This document shows positions 11,890-23,336 of a stretch of DNA of 64,000 nt, piece by piece (position 1 is the first letter of the stretch; each line of letters starts with the position of its first letter). The notes under the pieces are model-generated. The model made no database searches. It was given only the letters and a program-made list of their open reading frames with translations, and was not told the origin of the DNA. This stretch comes from Selenia dentaria (Eukaryota > Arthropoda > Insecta > Lepidoptera > Geometridae), in assembly GCA_917880725.1 (NCBI GenBank), contig OU862883.1, positions 19,143,005 through 19,207,004 on the forward strand. Direction: 5' to 3'. A program made the position numbers and the translations under genes.

Positions 11890-12268
11890 CGCACACAAAT
11901 ACTAACTCAAAGTCGCACAACGAGCTATGGAGAGGACTATGCCGGGTTTCTCTACGTGATCGAATCAGAAATGAGGAGATCCGTAGAAGAACGAAAGTCA
12001 ACGACATAGCCCAGAAGATTAGCCAGTTAAAGTGGCAGTGGGCAGGGCACATAGCACGCAGAACAGATGGCCGATGAGGCCGGAAGGTTCTGGAATGGAG
12101 ACCACGGACCGGCAAACGCAGCGTATGTCCTCCACCAACACGGTGTACAGACGACCTGATAAAGGTCGTAGGACGACGATGGATGCAGGCCGCTTCCAAC
12201 CGCTCTTTTTGGAAAATTATGTGGGAGGCATATGTTCAGCAGTGGACGTCCTACGGCTGAGATGCTGA
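11890..12268 (+). mobile_element. RTE-like LINE 3' end
   Basis: A decayed plus-strand frame encodes the RTE C-terminal region: AQRAME-type start (CGCACAACGAGCTATGGAG), LRDRIRNEEIRRRTKV, AQKISQLKWQWAGHIAR and a final segment ending near the sequence CAGCAGTGGACGTCCTACGG, then an A run. Frameshifts are present around 12070. The same family is at 24570-25120 (minus) and 60082-60184 (plus). It is 5' truncated, with no RT core. Confidence 0.85.
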
Positions 12269-13578
12269 ATTAAATAAAAAAATATTATGGAATGACACAG
12301 AAGACGTTGGGGAGAAACAATTTTGATTTGAAAGAAGGAGGATGAATTTCTGGAGAGAAACGATTCTGATTTTTAAGATAGAGGATTTTCTGGACCCCAA
12401 GAGAATACGTAGGTACTACGTTGTGGGGAAATATAGAAGAGAAAAGGAAGTTCGGAGCTGATAAATGACCCAAAGATATTTAAAAAGAAAGTGGTTTGGC
12501 TTTTTAGCCTTTTGATGAATCCGGTATCGTCCTGTAATGCGAATACGGCTTGTGTCCGGTGTTCAAAGGTCCTTTCGAACCAATTAAACAGTTATACAAA
12601 AATCTCATTTGGGACTCTGTGTCTATATTTTTAAAAGCAAGACTGATTGAAGAAGTGTGATTTGAAAACCTACAAGTGGATCACATTATCTAGTTAATAT
12701 TTCTAATGTTACTTTTTATTTACTAATTAACTAGCTATGCCTTCTTCTAGGTAATCTAATCAGTGCAGGTAATAATCTAATACGTAGTATATCTATCTAT
12801 CTATCTAATAAGTAGTAATCTATTACATTACAAAATGATATGATGTGTTCACGTTTGTATTGAGACTGATGTTTTATTCCTATCTCATGACGATTAAATT
12901 TGTGCTGGAATGACTGAATGGCTCAAAGCTTTTAATTACACGGCTATCATGGCGTACAGCAGTACCCCAACGACTGGCTATATATACTTGACTTGGGATC
13001 TTAAGTAAACTCGTTACTCGTAAACTCGTCGAATGTAATTGTGGTCACCATATTTCATAAATGAATTCATTATATCTGGACCTAACAAGTATAGAATACA
13101 ATACACATACACAGCTTTTTCAACAACAAAGCCGCAACACAATGAATCACAAGATAACGCTTTTTGTTTTTATCAAAAGTACATAAATCATTTAGGGCCC
13201 GAATCCCCTTTTTGATTTATTTAGACGTAAAACTTCCGAAATGTCTCGTCGCAGCACTTTTTGTTTGCCATTATTTTCCTCTCAGTAGATATGGTCGGTT
13301 CAGCTGTCCGGCGATTTTTCTCTTTGTTTCGGTCAACAGCCACCAGCTGTTGTCTTGTCGTGTTTTTGTCGTATATCTGGCGGTTACACAGGTCCGTTCT
13401 TAATTGATCAGTGGACGTGGGTATAAGTTTATCAGATGTTACACGGAACATTTGGTAAATTATACCTACTACATGCGATTATACTTCCATTATAAATATC
13501 GCAACATAATGAAATATCACAACAGCTGTATATTGTAAGGTATAAGTCAATTTGGAGATGATGAATGACGATGATGAA
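12269..13578. other. Non-coding stretch with a short (TATC)n tract
   Basis: A tetranucleotide tract of about four units lies at 12791-12807. The opposing short frames near 13164-13451 are not supported as genes. Confidence 0.5.
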
Positions 13579-13657
13579 CTGACCGTTGTATTGCAATAGA
13601 TAAGAAATATATACATTTAACATGTACATTTCTTATCTATTGCAATACAACGGTCAG
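13579..13657. repeat. Perfect 30-bp hairpin
   Basis: The left arm (13579-13608, starts CTGACCGTTGTATTGCAATA) and the right arm (13628-13657) are exact inverted complements separated by 19 bases. A transcript would fold into a pre-microRNA-sized stem. It directly precedes a LINE fragment at 13660. Confidence 0.9.
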
Positions 13658-13659
13658 AA

Positions 13660-13880
13660 AAAGAGAAATACGAGTATCTTGATCTATGGACAGATGAAAA
13701 GCTTGCTTGGACAGCTCATATTGAACATGTCAGATCTAAGCTGATATCGGTCTTAGGAGCACTACGGAAAGTTGTTAACTGCATTCCGATTAAAGTATAA
13801 TCGACGGTATATAACTGTCTATTAAAACCACACCTTGAATACCCAGTACAAGTTTGGGGATCGGCCTTTTTAGCGGGAGC
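13660..13880 (+). pseudogene. LINE reverse transcriptase thumb fragment
   Basis: A plus-strand frame reads EYLDLWTDEKLAWTAHIEH, VRSKLISVLGALRKVVNCIP and, after a stop, HLEYPVQVWGSAF. This is the post-catalytic region of jockey/CR1-type reverse transcriptases (the Y-LG-L-D and KP-LEY-VQVWG motifs). The catalytic core and the 3' end are missing. Inactive fragment. Confidence 0.8.
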
Positions 13881-14158
13881 GAGAGTTTAAATTAGTCAAT
13901 ATGTGAACAATAGTTTTTACTAGAAATAAAGTTCTTTAAGCCTAAAACCATTTCGTCACTTATGTTTTAGGTCTCATGTAATATATTCTATTGAGTTTCC
14001 ATTCGGCCCCTTCTCAGAATCGATCCTACTTAGACCCCGAGATTTCGAGGTTTAAATGTGTCACTTACCGAAACACAGTTCACAAAAATTATACGTATGC
14101 ATTTTACTAACAAACGGTTCATTTGAGATACAAGTTTTATTTATGAAATTAACAAGCC

Positions 14159-14436
14159 AACAAGTACAATTTGAAAAATTTTATACTGTCTTCCATTATA
14201 TTCAGTTATTGTAGTATATCTCAAAAAGTATATAAACGAATTTGATGAAATTTAAATCGGACCACACGGGAAACACCAGCTTTCAAACAAAAAAAGAATT
14301 TTGATAATCGGTTCACCCATTTGAAAGTTAAGAGGTAAAAAACATAAAAAAATACAGTCAAATTGAGTACCTGCTCCTTTTTTGGATCTCGGTAGAAAAA
14401 ATAAATAAAATTGGCATCGTGAAAGTTAAAAGAAGG
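14159..14436. repeat. ACCGACTTCC-family dispersed repeat
   Basis: Shares TACAATTTGAAAAATTTTA, GATGAAATTTAAAT.GGACCACACGGGAA, TTTCAAACAAAAAAA, TGATAATCGGTTCACCCA and AAAAAATACAGTCAAATTGA with copies at 23337, 36769 and 47549. The 73-codon minus frame here is part of the repeat, not a gene. Confidence 0.85.
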
Positions 14437-15660
14437 ATGCAATATAGGTTTATTTAAATACCTTTTAATTCAATACATATATAAAGGGTCATAAAATATT
14501 ATTATGTGGTACATTACTATTGAAATAATACCTAGTATCTCCACTCCATGTGAAAATTGCCTATCAGAGCTCCAAGTAAGGTTAATGCTTGTCCATACTT
14601 CCATACCTTGACCTATATAATATATTGCGGCGCTGACCGCACGGTTGACCTACAGAATGCCCGGTGACTTGAATAGAGCTAATTGAAAGGGTGAATTTCA
14701 AATTGAGTTTGCAGAGAATTTAAACCCTAAAAATCAGAGTAAACGCTGTAGAAATACCTGAGTCACTCTACGATTGTACGAATATTGAGTAAATCAATAA
14801 ATGTAACATGTTTATCAATAGCTTTACTGTATTTAGGAGTAAGCGTAACGCATGTTTGCACTATATATAATAATGCTTAGATAAGAGCCAACTCATATTG
14901 CAATACCCTTTTACTTTACGGAATATGAATATGAGTTGCATACAGCTATGAATTATTTATATATAGTATATAGCGCGACAAAACAAACTCTACAGCGTAC
15001 TTAGGGCTGCATGCAGGCATATTTCTTTTACAATATTATGAAAACAATAACAGCTATAAATACTGTATATACAGTTAAAAGCGCGATGAAACAAATTTTA
15101 GAGCGTACTTAGGGCTGCATACAGGCAGATTGTTTCCTTATGATATTTACTTTGTATATGATATTTAACCTAATTCTATGTTGGTCTAAATTCTATAATT
15201 TTAATACATACACGGAGCCGCAAAGAAACAAGTCGTTCATATAGCTGTTTTACGTATGCAATTGCAAGCATTAGTTGCTTGGTGGATTGCTTAAACATCT
15301 TAAAATTTATCGCATATTTTAAAACCCATTTTTGTATTCATTCGCCCATATTTTGCGACCAGTGTATTAAGTTATTAGTCGAATACCATGTTACACAAAA
15401 CAGTTTTATTTAAAATAATCCATTGGCAGTTATATAACAACTTTATTTGTTTTATAACAGCTTTGTCTGAGATAATCTAAACGGTAAACACGTAAACAGT
15501 TAGAAGTCGTGCCAGAAGCAATTTTCTAACTTGTATTATCCTTTCCGTTTTGCTTACAAATAATTTGTTGCTATTTTAAGATAAACCCGTAGCATTTTAT
15601 ATTCCGAAAGGAAATTATTACTGCCTATAAAAACTTCTTTGAGCGATGAAACACCTTGAA
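14437..15660. other. Non-coding stretch with a 110-bp partial duplication
   Basis: The block GCGTACTTAGGGCTGCAT.CAGGCA occurs near 14995 and again near 15105, preceded each time by GCGCGA..AAACAAA. The spacing of about 110 bp indicates a diverged local tandem duplication (14970-15132). Nothing else is recognised. Confidence 0.6.
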
Positions 15661-15991
15661 CAGCCGTGCGATTCTCTAAGAGCAAACATCGTGGCATCTT
15701 TGACAACATCCGTGAAACAAATGAAGAGATGACAAGAAACATTGGAAAAACAACTTTCTTTACAAGGGCGATATCTCATAAAATTTACCATCGATGAGCT
15801 CGTCGTTGCGCTTATGTATACATTAATTAAACTGCCTTAAACGACGTTAGTCGTATAAAACAATACACAATTAGAATTACAGAGATCCATTTATTATTCA
15901 ATGAAGCCTGCCGCGTTATCTCATAAAGTATTTGACATCGATGAGCTCGTCGCCGAGCTCGTCGACGAATCACTACAGAATTGCACGGTTG
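15661..15991. mobile_element. MITE, CAGCCGTGCG family, copy C (chimeric)
   Basis: Starts CAGCCGTGCGATTCTCTAAG and ends CACTACAGAATTGCACGGTTG. The interior is disrupted: the ATCTCATAAA...ATCGATGAGCTCGTCG block occurs twice, with 93 bp (15824-15916) that match 1423-1515 between the two. The arrangement looks like a rearranged or partly duplicated MITE. Confidence 0.8.
15824..15916. repeat. 93-bp segment shared with 1423-1515
   Basis: About two mismatches over 93 bp with the segment that lies downstream of MITE copy A. It ends at the same CCTGCCGCGT in both places. Confidence 0.85.
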
Positions 15992-16436
15992 TTTAGAAGC
16001 AAATGCAAGTAAATAATACTTACATACTAAAACTTACTTTTAACAACTTAGCCTCAGATTCCTAGAACTATTCTTCACGTGTCACAGGAAAATGTTTAGA
16101 CCGTCTCGTTATAAAGTTTATTATTAACTATTATAATTCCTTACTAAAAAGCTGTGAAAAATGTGAATAAAAATATATTCGTCCGTATTGATATTTTCAA
16201 ACTACACTACCACGACTTTTCAGTTTTAATGATAATTGTATTGTCTTATCTTTACCGAGATCTACGAGTAGCACCATACCTATCTGTATCTATCTTCTAT
16301 TATATAAAAATTAACGCTTTTACCTATTTACTATATTATTATTATTTACTATATTTATTAACCTATTTTTCCTGGTCACACTATAACTTGAGAATGGATG
16401 AAATTCTTTTTTTGTTGTGTTAAATATATAGATAGA

Positions 16437-16600
16437 TAAATCTTTATTGTACAAAAAAAACATGGATACATTTAATATATAAATATTAATACAGTTGTAT
16501 AATGGGCGATCTTATCGCTTATAAGCGCTCTTCCAGACAACCTTTGGATGGAGAGGAATTATGATACACGAATAGACGGCGGTGTATTTTAAAACAACGT
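16437..16600 (-). mobile_element. LINE 3' tail
   Basis: On the minus strand: CATCCAAAGGTTGTCTGGAA, GAGCGCTTATAAGCGATAAG, then a TTTTTTTGTACAATAAAGAT end. This matches the common 3' UTR end of lepidopteran LINEs as I know it. It lies inside Helitron-like sequence (16380-16896). Confidence 0.6.
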
Positions 16601-16799
16601 CAAAAGTAAACCTAAACAATATTAGAATTATATAAACTACACAAACATAACTTAAAATAAATAAATGATACTTATAATATAAATAAATAAGTAAATATAT
16701 AAATACATAAATATTATATAAAGTCTAAAACATATTTATAAGAAACGTATTCATATAATTATTTATATTTTTTTATTATTATTATATAAATATTTTCAG

Positions 16800-16896
16800 C
16801 ACAAGGTTCTTCTAAAAGAAAAATCAAGAAAAGATGGGAGGTTACGAGTATGGCGAGGCGGAATGCCGAGTCTACTTACGCGAACGAAGTCGCGGG
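16800..16896 (+). mobile_element. Degraded Helitron-like 3' end
   Basis: Contains GGTTACGAGTATGGCGAGGC and the hairpin CGCGAACGAAGTCGCG (16879-16894), as in the 8891-9110 element. The terminal CTAGT is not present, so the end is mutated or lost. Confidence 0.6.
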
Positions 16897-16960
16897 CAAT
16901 CACTTATATAAAACAAAGTCGTGTAAGCTACAACTCAATAACGGATGAACCATTTTTTAT

Positions 16961-17180
16961 GATTTTTATGTTTTTAGATTTGTCATATCTCGGGGAAGGA
17001 AACAGGATATTTTTCATCATCATCATCATCATCATTTATCACCACGCGGGTGAAACCACTGAGTGCAACAAGGCGAAAACTGTTTATGACTTCTTGAATT
17101 TTTTTGTCTTGCGGGAAGGACATAGAATACCTTTTATCATCATCATCATCCATCACCACGCGAGTAAAACCGCGGTTGAA
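16961..17180 (+). repeat. Two tandem partial Helitron-type blocks with (ATC)n
   Basis: The block GGGAAGGA.A.AG.ATA.TTTT(ATC)n..ATCACCACGCG.GT.AAACC.C appears twice (about 16993-17063 and 17110-17175). The same block precedes the Helitron end at 45303. The 116-codon frame across it is repeat-derived. Confidence 0.65.
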
Positions 17181-18291
17181 AACAAGAGTTTATATTACAT
17201 AGTATTTCTCTAGACATAAGTACGCAAACATTAATTTAATCATGTTAAGTACAGCTCTACGATGAGATGTTAACTATGCAACTTTTATAATTCACTTAAA
17301 GTGCTTTGTGCTTGCTCAAATCTTTGTTTTATAACATACACTAACAAAAAGCTAAGTAATACATCGTAATAAGGCCAGAGGTCAAAATATCATTAATGTT
17401 CTTTCAACATGGTTTGGAGGTGTAATTTATTACGAGAACTTAGAGCCGATATAGGTACACGGACTACTCGACCAGTTAGACAGTGATCAACATACACGGA
17501 CCGCTCTTGCAGTCATAGTCAACAGCTTGAAGCTGCCATTGATAACTGCTTGGTATTATATTAGGTACCTGCTGAACAAGTGACAATTTCAATTCGGGGG
17601 CTGCGCTCTACGTGAAATGAAGAGCGCGGGTGGAGGTAGCTGCGCGAGAGCAGTCTACAGCTCGATCAGGCTCGAGACAGGATCAGTATATGCCTGGCGA
17701 CTGCTTGACCGCTAACCGCCTAAGATAAGATAAAATAAGAAAATTTTTATTTGCGAAAAACATGTGATGTCATACATATAATAATAACATGCATGTGGTC
17801 TTAAGCTAGGTCTGTATCAACATGTTTTGCCTGTTTTAGGCGTACAAATGTAGCGAGATGGGCGTCATTTACAATAATAATAATAATAACATGAATAATA
17901 ACATTGAAATTGATTGTTGTTACAAAAATGTCGTAAGGTTATATATATTAATAATGTCATCTCAAGGTATCATTAGCAATAAGCTGTTGCAACTGCTCGA
18001 GCGGTTTCGTGTACGCAGAATACTGTAGGTCACCGTGCAGTCGTGTATCTGGGGCCTCATGTTTACAGCTTTTGCAAGCAAAGATCATTCACAACGTGTT
18101 ACTAGAGTGTCAAAACAAATTATTTCCGTTATTCTATATGTCCTGACTGGCTTACTGATTCATCAATGCAGACTCTAAACCACTGAAAGTACAAAAAATG
18201 CCAGTTGATGCGTTTTATGTTCTGAGCATCAACTAAGGAAAGGTTTTTGTGGTTCAGTGAGAAGCGGAGGTTCAGCTAGTTATTAATAAAA
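17181..18291. other. Non-coding stretch, nothing firmly recognised
   Basis: A possible LINE tail is near 17730-17900 (runs of AATAA and an imperfect GATAAGATAAAATAAG tract), but I could not define it. No gene is supported. Confidence 0.45.
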
Positions 18292-18500
18292 AAAACCGGC
18301 CAAGTGAGAATCGGACTCGCGCACGAGAGATTCTGTACCATTAACTATAATTATCGGCCGACTCGCACTTGGCCGGTTTTAAAGTATTGATTGTTATATC
18401 GGCAACAAAAATACATCATCTGTGAAAATTTCCATTGTCTATTACGTTTCATGAGATACCATGGGTCCCGTTTTACCCTTTGGGTACTAAGAGCACTGCG
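18292..18500. repeat. AAAACCGGCCAAGTG dispersed repeat, rearranged copy
   Basis: Starts AAACCGGCCAAGTGAGAATC and contains CGGACTCGCGCACGAG, an inverted CGACTCGCACTTGGCCGGTT at 18359-18378, then ATCATCTGTGAAAATTTCCA and GGTCCCGTTTTACCCTTTGGG. The order matches a widespread lepidopteran repeat as I know it. The inverted terminus in the middle marks an internal rearrangement. Confidence 0.75.
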
Positions 18501-19075
18501 AGTAGAATTTGATAGTAGTCTTAAGATAAGACAAGATAATAATATATTTACATAAAACATAAACGTATTATAAATACATTGGGCATACACACATGGCTCT
18601 TGTAATATACGAGCATTTGTTACATCCTAGAACATTACAAATGTTAGCGTACACATGCTCGAAAAATGGCTTTTTATTACACAATCTTTAATTTGATAGT
18701 GATATATTATTAGAACATAAAAGATTAATATAAAGTAAAATTATAATAATGATAAATTGATAAAAAATACAAATAATTACATTAAAGAGAGGCAAACCGT
18801 TCCGTGATAAGCGTCACGCCTACCCATGACAGCTACCGAACGTTGAATATATGCATAAAAATCTCAGCATCTCGCCGCAGTCCCAGCTTATCAACCCAAA
18901 AAGATTTTAATTTAAATAGCTTTAAAACTATGCAATTGGTGCAACTATAAATGTTATATATAATAAAACAGCACATCACTTATTTTTCGAGCCATGTATC
19001 AACACATTGAATTCTAGACTAGAAGTATTAAAAGACAACCATAGAATGTTAGTGATAGTAGACATTTTCTAACTC

Positions 19076-19259
19076 CAGCAATGCGATTCTTTAAGAGCAA
19101 ACGTCGTTGCATCTTTGACAACATCCGTGAAACAAATGACGAGATGACAAGAAACTTTGGAAAAACAACCTTGTGTACATAGGCGATATCTCATAAAGTA
19201 TTTGAAATCGGTGAGTTTGTCGACGATCGCAACGACGAATCATTAGAGAATCGCAGGGT
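19076..19259. mobile_element. MITE, CAGCCGTGCG family, copy D
   Basis: Reads CAGCAATGCGATTCTTTAAGAG, then the family interior (GCATCTTTGACAACATCCG, GCGATATCTCATAAAGTATT) and ends ATTAGAGAATCGCAGGGT. The terminal repeats have decayed. Confidence 0.75.
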
Positions 19260-19479
19260 AGTACAGTTTGCGGCTTGATAATTAGACGGTTCTATATCTG
19301 TCTAAATTACTGCGGTAAACGTTGCCAAAGGGATTCGATAAGCATCAGGCCTGCCAATGACAGTTCTGACGATGCTAATTGTAAGTGTTTCTATAAAAAA
19401 CTAAATATAGTATGACGCCGTCGTTAAGCCATTATACTTTAATCTGTCCGCATTAGGTTTACGCTATAACAAAAGATTT

Positions 19480-19765
19480 ATGAAGGACTGGAGGCTTGCT
19501 GATTCGGTCGGGTACAGCCGCACCTGCTTCGTTACCTTCGAAGCGCGAGGTACTAGGTTCAAAATGGTATTAATGACCCGTTATCGAAAGATGTCTAGAC
19601 GAATAAAAATAGGGACAGGTGTTTTAACACAAGATTTCCCAATGAGCTAAGTGAAAAATGGGAACAATGAAGGAATTCAAAGCGCTTATTAAATTTTTCT
19701 AATTTTTAATGTGTTAATGTATGTGTCTATGCCACGACACAGGGAATCCCTATGAGTATGTATTT
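19480..19765 (+). mobile_element. Degenerate tRNA-derived SINE
   Basis: Contains CTTCGAAGCGCGAGGTACTAG followed by GTTCAAAATGG (B-box-like), and later AATGTATGTGTCTATGCCACGACACAGGGAAT. The equivalent blocks at 35430-35660 are CTTCGAAGCGCGGGGTATTAG and GTGTGTCCATGCC. Confidence 0.55.
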
Positions 19766-19960
19766 TTTTATTAACATGCAATTTCTTAGGCGTCTCGTTG
19801 CTTATTAACAAAGTCAAATATTGTAACTCCCATAGCATTACTAGTATAGGTTACACCTATTGCATTGTTGCATTGTATGACTTTATAACTCAATATGTGT
19901 AAATAAGAACTTTGTAAAACAAAACAGCAAGAGCCTCGGGTTACGGCTGTGAACTATATA

Positions 19961-21324
19961 TTATGAATTTTATTAGACACGACAGCAACAGGCGCAAGTT
20001 AGCTCGTAAAGGAAACTTTACTGCATTGACGCGACTTTTGTATTGAGCAGGTGAAAGTTTCACGTTCATCTATTTGTGTAGAAATACGATTGCTACCAAA
20101 GTCAAAGTTTCCAACAGCTGTAGTTTGGAGCCAATCGGACGCTCATTTCGGAAACTGCTACGGACGATCCAAAATCAATGTATATGAATTTATTAGAAAC
20201 GACAGGGCAGCAACAGGCATGCAGATGTTAGCTCGTAAAGGAAACTTTACTGCATTGACGCGACTGTATTAAGCAGGTGTAAACGTCACCTTAATCTATA
20301 TGTATTTTGGGTGGAGATAAAATTGTTACCAAATTGCTAAGTTTCTAACTTCTGTAGTTTCGAGCGGATCGGACATTCATTTCGGAAACTGCTACGGGCG
20401 ATCAAAGTTCAATGTATATAAATTTATTATAAACGACAGGCCAGGAACAGCCAGATGTTAGCTCGTAAAGGAAACTTTACTGCATTGACGGGACTGTATT
20501 GAGCAGGCGTGAGTGTCACGTCGATCTATATGTGTTTTGTGTGGAAATACAATTGTAACCAAATTGTTAAGTTTCTAACTTTTGTAGTTTCGGGCGGATC
20601 GGACATTCATTTCGGAAACTGCTACGAACTATCAAAGTCCAATATTTATGAATTTATTAGAAACGACAAGACCAGGAACAGGCGCAAGTTAGCTCGTAAA
20701 GGAAACTTTACTGCGTTGACGCGGCTTTTGTATTGAGCAGGTGAAAGTGTCACGTCCATCTATTTGTATGGAAACAAGATTACTACCAAAATTCCAAAGT
20801 TTCCAACTGCTGTAGTTTGGGGCAAATCGGACGTTCATTTCGGAAACTGCTACGAACTATCAAAGTCCAATATTTATGAATTTATTAGAAACGACAAGAC
20901 CAGGAACAGGCGCAAGTTAGCTCGTAAAGGAAACTTTACTGCGTTGACGCGGCTTTTGTATTGAGCAGGTGAAAGTGTCACGTCCATCTATTTGTATGGA
21001 AACAAGATTACTACCAAAATTCCAAAGTTTCCAACTGCTGTAGTTTGGGGCAAATCGGACGTTCATTTCGGAAACTGCTACGAACTATCAAAGTCCAATA
21101 TTTATGAATTTATTAGAAACGACAAGACCAGGAACAGTCGCAAGTTAGCTCGTAAAGGAAACTTTACTGCGTTGACGCGGATTTTGTATTGAGCAGGTGA
21201 AAGTGTCACGTCCATCTATTTGTATGGAAACAAGATTACTACCAAAATTCCAAAGTTTCCAACTGCTGTAGTTTGGGGCAAATCGGACGTTCATTTCGGA
21301 AACTGCTACGGGCGGTCAAAGTTC
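19961..21324 (+). repeat. Satellite array, six units of ~228 bp
   Basis: The block TTAGCTCGTAAAGGAAACTT recurs near 19999, 20229, 20459, 20690, 20918 and 21146; TTTCGGAAACTGCTACG recurs six times at matching spacing. Unit lengths are about 230, 229, 233, 228 and 228. Units from 20764 and 20992 differ at only a few bases, while the first units are more diverged, so the right half was expanded or homogenised recently. Each unit carries a 66-76-codon open frame on the plus strand with conserved HFGNCY and LARKGNFTALTR, closed by TTGTATTGA or TGTATTAA. I do not know the peptide and treat the frame as possibly incidental. Confidence 0.9.
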
Positions 21325-21384
21325 AATCGAAGTGATCATTAATACTTTGAATCTTGCTCGTTTACTGTGGTTTCCTCGAGCGTT

Positions 21385-21560
21385 TAAAGTGATAACGTCT
21401 TATAAATCGATGAACGCCGGCTGCACCTACGAAAAAGCATGGCTGAGAGCGCGGGGCTACGAAAAAGAGGCCCGATCGGCCTGTCTTATGACCTTATTAC
21501 GTAAAATTATCGTCCGACCGTATAAACCAACTCTACAGACAACCATTTTTTTTAAGAGAT
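21385..21560 (+). repeat. Dispersed repeat, partner of 7130-7355
   Basis: Blocks GTGATAACGTCTTATAAATC, CTGCACCTACGAAAAAGC, CCTGTCTTATGACC and ACGTAAAATTATCGTCCG match the minus strand at 7130-7355. It ends in CAACCATTTTTTTTAAG. Confidence 0.75.
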
Positions 21561-23336
21561 AAATAGTAAGAATGTATCAGACAAGAAAAGCAACAGAAAT
21601 GTTTTGTTATCAAAACTATCTAACTTTATTGAAACCATGCGATGTTTGAGTACTATTAATCCTAATGAAGGGTAACTTTGCAAGCTCGATCTGACGGGTT
21701 CTGGAGACTTATTTGCAACGTACTATTCGTTTTCTTTTATTAAACCTAGTTTATTATCAAAAATATTACATATATTTTGTTTCTTTTACCTGACTTTGGG
21801 TATTTTATGTTCAAATGGTATGTGTAAGATATAAGGCTCATTTAATAAACTTGATAGATCTGGATAAATGAAATCCAATGAAAAAACATTTATTCAAGAC
21901 ACATACAACATCACAATACATATTATAAACACAAAAACAGCATACACATCAATATTAAACACGTGTAGAAAGCGCAAAAACGTGTAAATAATGTGTAAAA
22001 AGACATCAGTCGCTATATAGAATTTCTTGACATATCAACTCTAGGTCCTATGTTACTCGCATGGCTAAATCATCATAGCCACTTAAGTAGCATAGATGGC
22101 AGTAAATTGCCATAATGCATAAGCAATGGAACAACAAATTCATAATGCTATGGAGTAGTCATGCAGCATCACGAAAGGTATTTTTGCAGGTATTCCGCTC
22201 TAGGTGGCACTGCACCTATGATATGCAGGTGCAGTGCTTAGCATTAGGAACACGACTGGCCTATCTTGCTATTTAATTACATTAATAAAATACCTTCCTA
22301 TAAATGCATAAAACTTATTACGAATTATTGCATAAAGAGACTGCATTTACTTAATACTCACCTATACCGTGATAATTAAAACAAAAGATTTATGAATGAA
22401 ACTGAAGTACATTAACGCTTCCGGTACGCGAAGGGTTAAATCTACGGCTAAAAATATTCATATCATAATTTTAATGTTGTCTAAGATTTTTAAATAATAA
22501 CAGAAGTAATTGAAATAATACTAAATTCTAATAACTCATTTGATGCTTTTGAAGAATCTGCTGATCCAGCATTTAACAGTTGCAAGCTAATTTTGTTTAG
22601 TTCGCTCTAAATCTGGAACAATGTAATAAATTGCTTTGCTTCATTTTTATTTGAAATTCAGAGTCACTGATTGCTCGCGAATATCCATTTCCGCACAAAT
22701 TAAGCTTTAAGAAATTCATAGTAAACCTCAAATATCCGAGACTGAGACTTTAAGAGATATCTCTCTGTTTCTAATGTTTTATTTCAACCCCCATTAAAGT
22801 TAAATAGGAAAGTTAAGGGATCCCTTGCTAATTATAGTTTTAACTATTTTCGTGTGACCGAGTGAAACTCCTATATGTGTTTTAAAATCTAGCGGTTATA
22901 GAAATCCTGACATTAAAATAGTGTAAGTGATTTCAATCTGGCTTGGGAAATATTAAAACTTTATAATACGTTCTATAATAAATGTCCTTTAATACATTCT
23001 TAAAACATTACATTAGCACATTACTGTCAAGGCCTGAAATAATGCAATTGACGGTCGAGTAATACGGCCATGTCATTTTAAAAGCATGAGCCGCGGGAGT
23101 GATATTTCCAATTACCAAAGCCGTTAGTTGCTATTTAGGCCGAGGTTAATATAGTACTTTTTCTACTTTTCCAGGAAAAAATATCAAACTTATTTAAATA
23201 ACCGCGTCTGGTTTAGTTCTTTTCTTAAAATAATGTAGGAATTGATTAAGGTGAATGCACAAACAAAAGAAAAAAATATTATGAAAACAACATTGTCCAT
23301 CTATTTGCATTACTTTGCGTACCACGTACGTACAAG
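21561..23336. other. Non-coding stretch with an 11-bp perfect hairpin
   Basis: GCACTGCACCT (22207-22217), nine bases, AGGTGCAGTGC (22227-22237). The remainder is AT-rich with no gene recognised. Confidence 0.6.

Noticed and set aside
12032..12268. 78-codon gene and its antisense 104-codon frame
   Set aside because: Both are readings of an RTE LINE 3' fragment out of, or antisense to, its coding frame.
16863..17213. 116-codon frame with I-run and H-run
   Set aside because: It is a translation of (ATC)n-containing Helitron-type blocks.
19961..21324. CRISPR array
   Set aside because: Units are ~228 bp tandem copies without distinct spacers, in eukaryotic DNA; it is a satellite.
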